Source of the DNA: Paenibacillus phyllosphaerae
GTDB lineage: Bacteria > Bacillota > Bacilli > Paenibacillales > Paenibacillaceae
Length of the DNA: 64,000 nt
Direction of reading: 5' to 3'
Assembly (NCBI RefSeq): GCF_014192105.1
Contig: NZ_JACHXK010000005.1
Location: 250,804-314,803, forward strand
In this document: positions 34,372 to 42,833 of the stretch, one piece after another
Layout of the letters: each line of letters begins with the position of its first letter
Numbering within the stretch: the first letter of the stretch is position 1
Made by a program: the position numbers and the translations under genes
The notes under the pieces: model-generated
Databases searched by the model: none
Told to the model about the DNA's origin: nothing
What the model saw: only the letters and a program-made list of their open reading frames with translations

Positions 34372-34470
34372 CGCTAACATTCTCCCTTCATCGACCTGCA
34401 GCCGTGTTTACGCTTTCCCCATTGTAACGAAAGCAAGCCGCAAGTAGAAGAGGTTTCTCCGTGCGTCCTT

Positions 34471-35577
34471 CTAGCCGCCGCTCTTCCCGCCAAGGGCGCT
34501 ACCCCTGAATCGGGCAACGAGTAGCAGGAACAGCGGAAGCGCGATCGCAAAGGTGCCCGTCGCCAGGACGTAGACCTGGTTGATAGCGAAGAAAGCGATA
34601 ATATTCGGCGCGATCAAATCGGAGAAAACGATCAGGATCATAGCCATCGGGAAGGCAAGCGGCTTGTACTCCTTCAACCCCATCGCCTGCGCGGTGCCAA
34701 GACAGATGCCGTAGAAGCAGGTCGTCAGTTTGAAGTAAATCGAGAACAGCCAGATGATCGCCATCAGCGCTTCAATGCGCTGCAGGAACTCGCCGAGCTG
34801 AATTTTTTTGGCCAGCAGATAACTGGGATAGATGGCGTCCTTCGTCATCACTGCGCCGAAGGTCGTCAGCGATAAGAAGGTGACCAAGCAGAGCAGCACG
34901 CCGCCGATCGCGCAGCCCACCAAGAAGTTCCGGCGAATTCGCTCGGCACTCTCGACATAGGGGAAGATCATGTACATCGCCGCAAGCTCCAGGAAAGGGA
35001 CCGCGATAAAGATTATCGAGCCCCGAACAACCGGCTTGATGCCGCCATAGAGAACGGGTTCGACGCGTGCGATTCGGCTCTCGGGCAAGACGAACAGAAT
35101 GAGGAGCATGAGCATCAGCATCACCCATGGCGCCGAAATCTCCGCCGTACGGCCGATCGTCTCGATCCCGCCCCTCACCGCGCGGACGACGATGACGAGG
35201 AACAGCATGTACACCACATGAATCGGCGTGTTGGGCAAAATTTGCGTTTCCATAAAATCGCCGACCTCCCGCAGCAGCGTGGAAGCGATGAGCAGCAGGA
35301 ATCCGAATACATAGAGCAACGACACAAAGCCGCCAACACGGGAACCGAGCAGCTGCCGCAGGATCTCCACCAGCGTCATTGCCGGAAACTTGCGCTGCAG
35401 CACCGTATAGAAAACGATGATCCCCAGTCCCACCAGCAACGCAAGAATGGCGGACAGCCAGGCATCCTTCAGAGCTTCTGACGCGATAAGCGCCGGGACG
35501 AACAATACCGTGTCTCCGATCGTGAAGAGACCGGCCAGCACCGTAAATTGCAGATTGCCGATTCGCCCCTGTTCCAT
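34471..35577 (-). CDS. Spore germinant receptor B subunit, second copy (GerAB/KinB family)
   Basis: The product has 368 residues with about ten membrane segments, the size of GerAB permease-like subunits of the amino acid/polyamine superfamily. It opens QGRIGNLQFTVLAGLFTIGDTVL and shares FVPALI-type and SYLLAKKIQLGEFLQRIEALMAI motifs with the gene directly upstream. In germinant receptors the B subunit binds the nutrient. The ATG overlaps the previous stop by one base (TGATG). It is the fifth gene of the operon and a tandem paralogue of the fourth. Confidence 0.9.
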   Translation of the reverse strand: MEQGRIGNLQFTVLAGLFTIGDTVLFVPALIASEALKDAWLSAILALLVGLGIIVFYTVLQRKFPAMTLVEILRQLLGSRVGGFVSLLYVFGFLLLIASTLLREVGDFMETQILPNTPIHVVYMLFLVIVVRAVRGGIETIGRTAEISAPWVMLMLMLLILFVLPESRIARVEPVLYGGIKPVVRGSIIFIAVPFLELAAMYMIFPYVESAERIRRNFLVGCAIGGVLLCLVTFLSLTTFGAVMTKDAIYPSYLLAKKIQLGEFLQRIEALMAIIWLFSIYFKLTTCFYGICLGTAQAMGLKEYKPLAFPMAMILIVFSDLIAPNIIAFFAINQVYVLATGTFAIALPLFLLLVARFRGSALGGKSGG

Positions 35578-36731
35578 CAACGCGGCTCTCCTTTCTGCGG
35601 CAGCGCCCCTTGCTCCTCACTGGAGCGGCTCCGCTTCATCTTCTGCCGAACCAGCTGAACCAGCAGCAGGCAGAGGGGCAACCCGACGCTGAACGTCCAA
35701 TCGAACAAGGGGTATACCTGCCCGATTTCGCTAATCCCGATGACGCTGGGGGCCAGAAGATCGGGCAGCACCATCAAGATCATTGCAAGCGGCAGCGTCA
35801 GCAGCCGGTAATCCTTCAGCTTGAACAGTTGGGCGGCCCCCAGACATGTGCCGTAGAAGCTGATGATCAGCTTGAAGAACAAGGTGAACAGCCACGTGAT
35901 CGCCATTATGACCTCGATCCGCTGCAGAAACTCGCCGAGCTCGATTTTTTTGGCCAATAGATAACTCGGATAGATGCTTTCCCTCGTAATGACCGGACCG
36001 AAGACGGTAAGACAGAAGAAGATAATGACGACCAGAATGAGGCCTCCCATCCCCGATCCAAGCAGCAGCGGCTTGCGCAGCCCCTTCCCTTGCCTTAACC
36101 TGACGAATGGCATCACCATATAGAAGGCTACGGGCTCCATGAAAGCGTAGGCCAAAAAAATATACATCCCTGCCAGTATAGGCTTGATCCCTTCCGCCAT
36201 TACTGGCTCGATGTGATACAGCCGGCTTTGCGGCACGACGAACATGATCAATAAGGTAATCAGCATCACGACCCACGGAAACACGATTTCCGCCGTTCTC
36301 GCGATCGTCTCGAGGCCGGAACGCACCGCTTTGACGCTTATGACGAGAAACAGCAAATAGATGAATTGAACCGGCGTATTGGGCAGCACATGGGTCGTCA
36401 TGAAATCGCCGAGCACCCGCAGCATCGAGGCCGCCAGCAAGAGCAGATAGCCGAACAGAAAGAAGAACGACACCGCCCCGCCCAGCCAGCGCCCAAGAAG
36501 GTTCACCGACACATCCACTAGGGTCATAGCCGGGAAGCGCTTCTGGAAGGCCGCGTAGAACCATATCAGTCCTAGTCCCGCCGCAACGGTCAACAATCCG
36601 GATATCCAGGCATCCTTACCGGCTAGCATTGCCGTGGACCCCGGCAGCACCAGAATGGTATCGCCCAATACAAACAACACCATCATGATCATCAGTTGCT
36701 GCGCGCTAATTCGTCCCCGCTCCATGTCCAT
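35577..36731 (-). CDS. Spore germinant receptor B subunit, first copy (GerAB/KinB family)
   Basis: The product has 384 residues with about ten membrane segments. It opens RISAQQLMIMMVLFVLGDTI and contains SYLLAKKIELGEFLQRIEVIMAI, almost the same motif as in the next gene. The C-terminus is a short charged tail (RQKMKRSRSSEEQ). AAGGAGG precedes the ATG. It is the fourth gene of the germination operon; the two B genes probably arose by tandem duplication and may give the receptor two ligand specificities or alternative assemblies. Confidence 0.9.
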   Translation of the reverse strand: MDMERGRISAQQLMIMMVLFVLGDTILVLPGSTAMLAGKDAWISGLLTVAAGLGLIWFYAAFQKRFPAMTLVDVSVNLLGRWLGGAVSFFFLFGYLLLLAASMLRVLGDFMTTHVLPNTPVQFIYLLFLVISVKAVRSGLETIARTAEIVFPWVVMLITLLIMFVVPQSRLYHIEPVMAEGIKPILAGMYIFLAYAFMEPVAFYMVMPFVRLRQGKGLRKPLLLGSGMGGLILVVIIFFCLTVFGPVITRESIYPSYLLAKKIELGEFLQRIEVIMAITWLFTLFFKLIISFYGTCLGAAQLFKLKDYRLLTLPLAMILMVLPDLLAPSVIGISEIGQVYPLFDWTFSVGLPLCLLLVQLVRQKMKRSRSSEEQGALPQKGEPR

Positions 36732-36753
36732 GGGGCCTCCTTAAGTTACACGT

Positions 36754-36987
36754 TTATTGCAGCATCGCGAAGATTCGTTCCGCCAGCGGTCCATAGATGA
36801 CCTCCAGCCATTGATAAGGGCTCGGCAGCGGTACGGCCAGCGCATGCAGCACGCAAAGCGTAATGCCTATGGCAAGGAACATAAGGAAGATGACCGCTTC
36901 CTTCTTCCTCTGCGCGCGGAGCAACCGAGGCAGTTCATAGCCGGCGAACAGCAACCCCGCGCCGAATGAGGCAAGCACTCCCCACAT
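36754..36987 (-). CDS. Small two-helix membrane protein, likely germinant receptor D subunit
   Basis: The product has 77 residues with two hydrophobic segments (WGVLASFGAGLLFAGYEL and VIFLMFLAIGITLCVLHALA) joined by a basic loop RAQRKKE. Small two-helix proteins of this kind are encoded in many Bacillus ger operons and modulate receptor output (the D subunits). The ATG at 36987 has CAGGAGGA 6 nt upstream and lies 2 bp after the GerAC-like stop. Assignment rests on size, topology and position rather than sequence identity. Confidence 0.7.
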   Translation of the reverse strand: MWGVLASFGAGLLFAGYELPRLLRAQRKKEAVIFLMFLAIGITLCVLHALAVPLPSPYQWLEVIYGPLAERIFAMLQ

Positions 36988-36989
36988 GG

Positions 36990-38192
36990 CTATTCCTCCT
37001 GTTCCTGCAGGAAGGATCTCGATTTCGTACCGACCCTGCGAATGTTCCAATCCACGTGAATGACCGGCTCCAGCTGCTCGAACAGGTCGGTCCATTCTTC
37101 GCGGTGCTGCTTCCAATAGCGGGGCGCTTTGCGCTCGACGAGCTCTCCGAAGCCGAAGATATCGGAGTGGAACTGCTGCCCCCGCTTGATCGTATCCTTC
37201 ACAATCATAACCACTTTGTAGCTGGCCAGCTCGCTAAGCTTCACCAGCGACTCCTCCTTATTCAGATCGAGCCCGCAAGTCTGTTCATTCACGTCCGCTT
37301 CAATACGAACGTTAAGATGAATTTCCGGCTTGTCCTTCACGAACTTCACCTTGCTCTTCGTATCCGCGCGGATAATGCGGAACGAGGTATACTGCTTCGG
37401 TCCGCACTGCACGAAACCAACCGTACGCACGACCTCGTTGCGGATATACTTATAGCCTTTGCTCTCGTTTTCGTTCAACCAACCCACGAGCTTATCTCCC
37501 CGGAATACGCCGAGCGAAGTATACGACAGCCGTGCCAGATCGCTAATATTCTCGATGTTCTGCTGCGTAGCCCCTTTATCGGGGTCGCCGTCGATCCGAA
37601 TGCCCGTCAAGACCAGCTGCTTGCCGCCAGTTACCAGATCGTCGATCAGCTGAACCAGATGCATGCCGGTCACCGGCGCCCATTCCTTGCTGCTCGTCTC
37701 CAGCGCGCTGAACATCTTGTTGCCGGGAATCTTGTTGATGGCCGTGAAGATGCTTAGCACGTTGTTGGCCGTCGTCTTCCGCGCCAGAATGATATAAAAG
37801 TCGGTTCGCATCTGCCGGTCGCGCGAGATGAAATCCATGACTTTGCCTATGCCGTCCTCGCGGGCCAATTTCTCGCCGACCACCACCATCCGGACATGGG
37901 AGAGATAGAGCGGATACGGCGCCTTTACGCTAAGGCGACCAATGGCATCATCCACCGTCACGCCTTCGGCCTCATAAGCGACCACCGGAGCAGACCCGCT
38001 CGCCGTACCGGTTGCGCGGGCCACCTCGTTCGGATCGAGCACTTGAATCGTTACGAGAATTTTATCCCCCTTCTTATCGAAGCCCATCGTCGAGACAATC
38101 GATAGGTCGTTGAGCTCATGCCGGTCCCAGCAGCCCGGAAGCAAGAGAAGCATCGCTGCGGCGAACAACAGTCTGCATGCTAAGCGTGTCAT
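36990..38192 (-). CDS. Spore germinant receptor C subunit, lipoprotein (Ger(x)C family)
   Basis: The product has 400 residues. The lipoprotein signal ends LLPGCWDRHELNDLSIVSTMGFDK, the characteristic opening of GerAC proteins. The remainder matches the three-domain Ger(x)C pattern (VTIQVLDPNEVARATGT, LYLSHVRMVVVGEKLAREDG, the HVDWNIRRVG end). It sits on the outer face of the inner spore membrane with the A and B subunits. AAAGGAG 6 nt before the ATG overlaps the stop of the A-subunit gene. Confidence 0.93.
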   Translation of the reverse strand: MTRLACRLLFAAAMLLLLPGCWDRHELNDLSIVSTMGFDKKGDKILVTIQVLDPNEVARATGTASGSAPVVAYEAEGVTVDDAIGRLSVKAPYPLYLSHVRMVVVGEKLAREDGIGKVMDFISRDRQMRTDFYIILARKTTANNVLSIFTAINKIPGNKMFSALETSSKEWAPVTGMHLVQLIDDLVTGGKQLVLTGIRIDGDPDKGATQQNIENISDLARLSYTSLGVFRGDKLVGWLNENESKGYKYIRNEVVRTVGFVQCGPKQYTSFRIIRADTKSKVKFVKDKPEIHLNVRIEADVNEQTCGLDLNKEESLVKLSELASYKVVMIVKDTIKRGQQFHSDIFGFGELVERKAPRYWKQHREEWTDLFEQLEPVIHVDWNIRRVGTKSRSFLQEQEE

Positions 38193-38195
38193 CCG

Positions 38196-39713
38196 CTACT
38201 CCTTTCCGGAAGGCTTCGGTACGGGGGGCCTTTGACGGGTCTGATTGCGATTCACGAGTGACAAAGGACGCTTGAGCATTTTCCAGATCGGCGCCCGGAA
38301 CCATACCCCGTCCTTTTGATCGGCCATTATGAATGGCGCATAGGGTTTCAGATAAGGCACCCCGAAGGAACGCAGCGTGTTCAGATGCAGGATCACGTAG
38401 GTAAGGCCTACGAAAATGCCATAGAGACCAAACATGGCGGCGAGCCCCATTAATGAAAACCGCAGCAGGCGGATCGGCACCGCAAGACTCGAATACGGGA
38501 TAACGAATGTCGTAATGGCCGTAAGCGATACGATAATAACCATGCCCGGCGAGACCAAGCCGGCTTGAACGGCCGCCTCGCCCAGTACGAGTGCGCCGAC
38601 GATGGAGATCGCCTGACCGATCGCTTTCGGCATGCGAAGACCCGCTTCGCGGAGCAGCTCGAAGGTAATTTCCATGATGAGCGCCTCGACGAACACCGGG
38701 AACGGTACGCCGGAACGCGACGCCGCAATGCTAATCAGCAAGCTGCTGGGCAGCATCTCTTGATGAAAGGAAGTTATGGCGATGAAGGCCGCCGGGGCCA
38801 GCATGGCGATGAACAGCGCGACAAGCCGCAGCGTACGAAGGATCGAACCGATATCCGCCCGCTGATAATAATCATCCGGTGATTGCAGGAATTGAATGAA
38901 CAAGGCCGGCACCAAGAGGACAAACGGCGTCCCGTCCACGATGATCGCTACCCGTCCTTCCACCAAACCGGCGGCAACCACGTCCGGCCGCTCCGTATTA
39001 AACACCGTCGGAAAGTAGGTGAGCTGCTCCTCTTGAATGAACTCTTCAATGTTGCCCGATTCGAAGATCGCATCGATATCGATTAGGCTAAGGCGGTGCC
39101 GGACTTCGTTCAACACTTCGTCCGCTACGATACCGTCCATATAAACGATAGCCAGATCGGTCTGCGTCAACCTTCCGACCGTCTTGTACTCGACTTGCAT
39201 CGTGGTGGATTTAATTCTGCGGCGCAGCAGACCAATATTGGTCTTAAGCGTCTCCGTGAACGCTTCTTTGGGTCCGCGAATGACGTTCTGCGTGGAAGGC
39301 TCGTCGACGCTGCGCTCCTTCCATCCCTTCGTATCGAGGCTCAATGCCGTCTGGTCGCCTTCGAAGAGCAGCACCGAATTGCCGGTCAGGAACGCTTTAT
39401 AGAGCGATTCGAGGTCTGTAATCTCCTCCACGTCGCCGATATAGACGATATGTTCTTTGGCCCGTGAAGCGAGGGGGATTTGCCCTATGCCAAGAGGCAT
39501 ATCCGCGAGCATCAGCGGACGAAGCACCATGCTCTGTATGGCGTTGGCATCGGCCAGGCCATCCGCATAAATAATCGCGGCGGGTACCTCCCCGCTGCGG
39601 CCAGCTTGAAATTCCCGTATGATGATGTCGCCGCTCGTGCCGATCGCCTTGCGGATGACGGTAAGATTGCGGTGAAGAGAATGATCTAGCGGTGCTCGCT
39701 GCTGCGTTGTCAA
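38196..39713 (-). CDS. Spore germinant receptor A subunit (GerA family)
   Basis: The product has 505 residues. A hydrophilic N-terminal half with GerA signatures (ADMPLGIGQIP, FLTGNSVLLFEGDQTALSL, RGPKEAFTETLKTNIGLLRRR) is followed by VAIIVDGTPFVLLVPALFIQF and four to five membrane segments. The A subunit forms the core of the germinant-gated ion channel. The likely start is the TTG at 39713, 6 nt after AGAGGTG; a GTG three codons earlier is too close. It heads a five-gene operon in the order A-C-D-B-B. Upstream lies a shared gap with the divergent GH9 gene. Confidence 0.93.
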   Translation of the reverse strand: MTTQQRAPLDHSLHRNLTVIRKAIGTSGDIIIREFQAGRSGEVPAAIIYADGLADANAIQSMVLRPLMLADMPLGIGQIPLASRAKEHIVYIGDVEEITDLESLYKAFLTGNSVLLFEGDQTALSLDTKGWKERSVDEPSTQNVIRGPKEAFTETLKTNIGLLRRRIKSTTMQVEYKTVGRLTQTDLAIVYMDGIVADEVLNEVRHRLSLIDIDAIFESGNIEEFIQEEQLTYFPTVFNTERPDVVAAGLVEGRVAIIVDGTPFVLLVPALFIQFLQSPDDYYQRADIGSILRTLRLVALFIAMLAPAAFIAITSFHQEMLPSSLLISIAASRSGVPFPVFVEALIMEITFELLREAGLRMPKAIGQAISIVGALVLGEAAVQAGLVSPGMVIIVSLTAITTFVIPYSSLAVPIRLLRFSLMGLAAMFGLYGIFVGLTYVILHLNTLRSFGVPYLKPYAPFIMADQKDGVWFRAPIWKMLKRPLSLVNRNQTRQRPPVPKPSGKE

Positions 39714-39801
39714 TCGTCTCACCTCTCAATACAAAAAATGGGAAGGTGCTATTACTGTTACCAAAACCGTCTATGGCTATGAATGAATGGGATAATTAGG
39801 A

Positions 39802-39863
39802 TTGACAGACACGATTAAGTTGTGGCTATAATGGGAGCAGATTGATCGTGAACGCGCGTTCAC
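39802..39863 (+). promoter_or_regulatory. Promoter and 16-bp palindromic operator of the GH9 gene
   Basis: TTGACA (39802-39807) and TATAAT (39827-39832) are perfect boxes with a 19-bp spacer. GTGAACGCGCGTTCAC (39848-39863) is a perfect 16-bp palindrome lying at about +10, the place for a repressor. A second hairpin (ATTGGCCTG / CAGGCCAAT, 39871-39894) follows before the start codon. Confidence 0.6.
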
Positions 39864-39915
39864 AACGTTAATTGGCCTGTTACTGGCAGGCCAATATAGG
39901 GAGGGCGAGCGAAGT

Positions 39916-41544
39916 GTGGTAGACGCGAATCGAATTCGTTCCATTACTGTTAATCAAATCGGGTACCCGCAAGAGGGCAGGAAGCTTGCCGTATTCACGG
40001 CCGAAGGTTCGTTCCAAGTCCGGGAGGCCGCAAGCGGCAGCCTCATCCATCTCGGTGCGACGCAGCCGCTCGCATATGATGAAGCAAGCGGCCAAGCCGT
40101 GGCCTTCGGCGACTTCAGCGCCGTGAACCAACCCGGCCGTTACTATATTGAGCTCGAAGCAAGCAAGGCGCGTTCCGCCGTGTTTACCATTGCCGCGAGC
40201 CCCTATGAGGACGTTCATCTTGGATTGTTGAAAGCGTTCTATTATTACCGATGCGGCACCGAGCTGACCGAGGAGTTCGCCGGACCTTGGGCGCATGGCG
40301 CCTGCCACCTTGCGGATGGCACGATCCACGGCGATCCTTCGCGCAGCCAAGATGGCTGCGGCGGATGGCACGATGCCGGCGATTACGGCAAATATGCCGG
40401 GCCGGGAGCCAAGGCGGTCGCCGATCTGCTGCTTGCGTTTGAATGTTATCCCGGCGCGTTCCGCAAACCCGTGCCGCTCCCGGAAACGGACGGCTTCATG
40501 CCGGACGTGCTGCATGAATGCCGCTATGAGCTGAACTGGCTGTTTAAGATGCAAGACCTTGTGTCCGGCGGCGTCTATCACAAGCTGACGACCCCTCACT
40601 TCCCGCCGCTCGCTACACGGCCGGAGGATGACCTGTCCCCGCTTGTGTTCTCCCCGATCTCGGCGACGGCGACCGGCTGTTTCGCAGGGGTAATGGCCAT
40701 GGCGGCTCGCGTCTACCGGCCATACGACGAGCCTTTCGCCCTGCGATGCCTGCAAGCGGCGGAAGGGGCCTGGGCTTGGCTCCGTGAGCATCCTGACGTG
40801 CCGGGCTTCAAGAATCCACCGGATATCAGTACCGGCGAATACGGTGATAAGCAAGATATCGACGAGCGCTATTGGGCGGCCTGCGAACTCTATCGGACGA
40901 CCGGCCAGTCCGTCTATCATGAGGCGCTTCAGGCTTATAGCCGCGAGGATTTTTACAAATACGGCCTAGGTTGGGCGGATATGAGCGGTTACGGCACCAT
41001 CGCCTATCTGCTCGGCGGTGACGACCAAGCCGATCCGGCTCTTTATGCTTCGCTGCTCGACGGACTGCGGCAGGAAGCAGATCTTCTTACCGTCCAATCC
41101 GAGCAGGACGGATATGGCCTCTCCCTGCTGCCTAGCCAATATATCTGGGGCAGCAATATGCTCGTCATGAACCACGCCATGCTGCTGCTCTTCGCCTACC
41201 GGCTGCTAGCTGACCGCCGTTACGAGGAGGCTGCCCTCTCGCACGTGCACTATTTGCTCGGCCGCAATGCGATGGATACCAGCTATGTGACGGGCTTCGG
41301 CGACCAGGCTTACCGTAATCCGCACTATCGCCCTGGCGTCGCCGACGACATCGAGGAACCGGTGCCCGGCTTCGTCTCCGGCGGCCCGAACGCCGGACTG
41401 CAGGATGAGTGCGCGAAGGCTCACCTGACAGGCAAGCCGCCGGCGCAGTGCTTCATCGATCACGAGGACAGCTATGCGACGAATGAAGTGACGATCTATT
41501 GGAATTCGCCGGCGCTGTTTGTCGTTTCCCATTGGGTGAGGTAG
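39916..41544 (+). CDS. GH9 glycoside hydrolase (endoglucanase/exo-glycosidase type), probably intracellular
   Basis: The product has 542 residues. An N-terminal Ig-like domain (about 1-95, opening IRSITVNQIGYPQEGRKLAV) precedes the GH9 barrel, the usual arrangement of theme-D GH9 enzymes. The catalytic base region is CGGWHDAGDYGKY (Asp153, Asp156), and the acid Glu524 lies in DSYATNEVTIYWNSP. The His motif NPHYRPG and DISTGEYGDKQDIDERYWAA are also present. No signal peptide, carbohydrate-binding module or dockerin is present, so it likely works in the cytoplasm on imported cello-oligosaccharides or chitosan-type oligomers. It starts with GTG after AGGGAGGG. A perfect palindrome near the start of transcription suggests repression. 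Confidence 0.92.
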   Translation: MVDANRIRSITVNQIGYPQEGRKLAVFTAEGSFQVREAASGSLIHLGATQPLAYDEASGQAVAFGDFSAVNQPGRYYIELEASKARSAVFTIAASPYEDVHLGLLKAFYYYRCGTELTEEFAGPWAHGACHLADGTIHGDPSRSQDGCGGWHDAGDYGKYAGPGAKAVADLLLAFECYPGAFRKPVPLPETDGFMPDVLHECRYELNWLFKMQDLVSGGVYHKLTTPHFPPLATRPEDDLSPLVFSPISATATGCFAGVMAMAARVYRPYDEPFALRCLQAAEGAWAWLREHPDVPGFKNPPDISTGEYGDKQDIDERYWAACELYRTTGQSVYHEALQAYSREDFYKYGLGWADMSGYGTIAYLLGGDDQADPALYASLLDGLRQEADLLTVQSEQDGYGLSLLPSQYIWGSNMLVMNHAMLLLFAYRLLADRRYEEAALSHVHYLLGRNAMDTSYVTGFGDQAYRNPHYRPGVADDIEEPVPGFVSGGPNAGLQDECAKAHLTGKPPAQCFIDHEDSYATNEVTIYWNSPALFVVSHWVR

Positions 41545-41940
41545 GGGCGTTGCCCCTTGGACCCCTGGATTAACATTTAGGGTTATCACCCTTTGAAACC
41601 CATTTTTTTCACCTCGCCCCTTCCCCCTCCATTGGAGGGGAACCAGAGGGCAACTGCCCAGCTTATGCTTCCGAAGTGAGTTTTCCATCCGGAAAACTCT
41701 GAGGACACCCGTAAGTAGCGTGGAACGTAGCGCGGCCGTCTTCGGTCTGTTCTTTCGTGGGTGGCACGCTTTTGTCCTGGCTGAATCTTGCATGGCGATT
41801 GGACATGCAGATTCAGCGAGGACAAAGCTACGGCTTCGAGCTTCGTTCGCGGCTTTGATGCCTCGGGTGGAGACTTGGCACGTTGGTGCGCCCATGTTAG
41901 CAACAGCTGACACTCGCTTGACGTCCACTTTGTGGACACG
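41545..41940. other. Hairpin-rich intergenic region, no gene recognised
   Basis: At least six short inverted repeats lie within 400 bp: GGGGC/GCCCC (41547-41559), CCCCTCC/GGAGGGG (41625-41641), GGGCA/TGCCC (41648-41659), GAGTTTTCC/GGAAAACTC (41678-41699), a 23-bp imperfect arm pair (41771-41794 with 41804-41826) and GTCCAC/GTGGAC (41923-41937). Open frames on both strands (for example 41720-41950) look like by-products of the base composition. Confidence 0.5.
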
Positions 41941-41956
41941 CTTTACTTAATTACAA

Positions 41957-41996
41957 TGAAAAAAGGCAAGTGATCCATCCATGGACCGCTTGCCTT
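41957..41996 (-). terminator. Intrinsic terminator of the YceI gene
   Basis: On the minus strand GGCAAG..GGTCCAT / ATGGAT..CTTGCC is followed by TTTTTTC. It lies 31 bp after the YceI stop. Confidence 0.8.
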
Positions 41997-42026
41997 CTCT
42001 GTTGTATCTATATAAAAATCCCGCGC

Positions 42027-42554
42027 TTATGCTCCTGCGATCGCTTCGATGTCGAGCGTGAATTTCACCTCGTCGCCGATCAGGACGCCGCCTGTTTCCA
42101 ACGCCGCATTGTAAGTGAGGCCATAGTCGCTGCGCTTCAAGCTGCCTTTGGCGCTGAATCCGACCTTCGCATTGCCCCATGGGTCTTTGCCCGTGCCTTC
42201 GAACGATACTTCGAATGTCTCTTCCTTCGTGACGCCATGCAGCGAGACGTTGCCCGTCACGTCATACTCGCCATCATCCGTCTTCGTAATCTTCGTCGCT
42301 TGGAATACCAGCTCCGGATAGGTCTCTACATTGAAGAAGTCCGGGTTACGCAGGTGAGCGTCACGATCCGCATTGCGCGTATCCACGCTCGCCAGATCGA
42401 TCTTGAATGAGATTGCCGCGTTCGACAGATCTGCCGGATCCGCCTCGATATCCGCGCTGAATTGATGGAACGAACCTTTTACCTTCGCGATCATCATATG
42501 CTTTACCGAGAAATCCACGCTGCTGTGCGCCGTATCTACCGTCCATTTTGCCAT
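42027..42554 (-). CDS. YceI-family lipocalin-like protein
   Basis: The product has 175 residues, all in one YceI domain: KWTVDTAHSSVDFSVKHMMI at the N-terminus, the DADRDAHLRNPDFFNVETYP-type loop (here NADRDAHLRN), and SLHGVTKEETF with GFSAKGSLKRSDYGL. YceI proteins form an extended beta-barrel that binds long isoprenoid or fatty chains. No signal peptide is present, so this one is cytoplasmic, as in many Firmicutes. TGGGAGG lies before the ATG. An ATTAGT(N5)ACTAAT palindrome lies 32 bp upstream of the start and suggests control by a MarR- or HxlR-type regulator. Confidence 0.92.
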   Translation of the reverse strand: MAKWTVDTAHSSVDFSVKHMMIAKVKGSFHQFSADIEADPADLSNAAISFKIDLASVDTRNADRDAHLRNPDFFNVETYPELVFQATKITKTDDGEYDVTGNVSLHGVTKEETFEVSFEGTGKDPWGNAKVGFSAKGSLKRSDYGLTYNAALETGGVLIGDEVKFTLDIEAIAGA

Positions 42555-42586
42555 TATGAATAACCTCCCATATTAAGTTACTATTA

Positions 42587-42603
42587 ATTAGTCACTAACT
42601 AAT
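42587..42603. promoter_or_regulatory. Probable operator upstream of YceI
   Basis: ATTAGT and ACTAAT flank a 5-bp centre, with a related ATTAATTAGT overlap beside it. Size and half-site form resemble sites of HxlR/MarR-type redox regulators. No such gene is adjacent. Confidence 0.45.
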
Positions 42604-42833
42604 CTGCATGTGTTTATTGTAGGGTTAGTGGTTCACTTTGTCAATCTACTTTAAAAAATAATGTTGATAGCTTGTCACAACTTCATTACTGACCATGAAT
42701 AGGCAGTGGTAAGTTGAGACAAACGCCAATTGGATAAAATTTCTGGCACTCATTTGTCTTTCTTGGAATTGTTCCCGGGCTACGTGGAGACAGTAATGGT
42801 GGGCGGACATTCAGATAACAGGAGGGACCTGCT

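Noticed and set aside
41720-41950. A 76-codon frame in the hairpin-rich gap
   Set aside because: It is formed by inverted repeats, has no ribosome binding site and no family resemblance.
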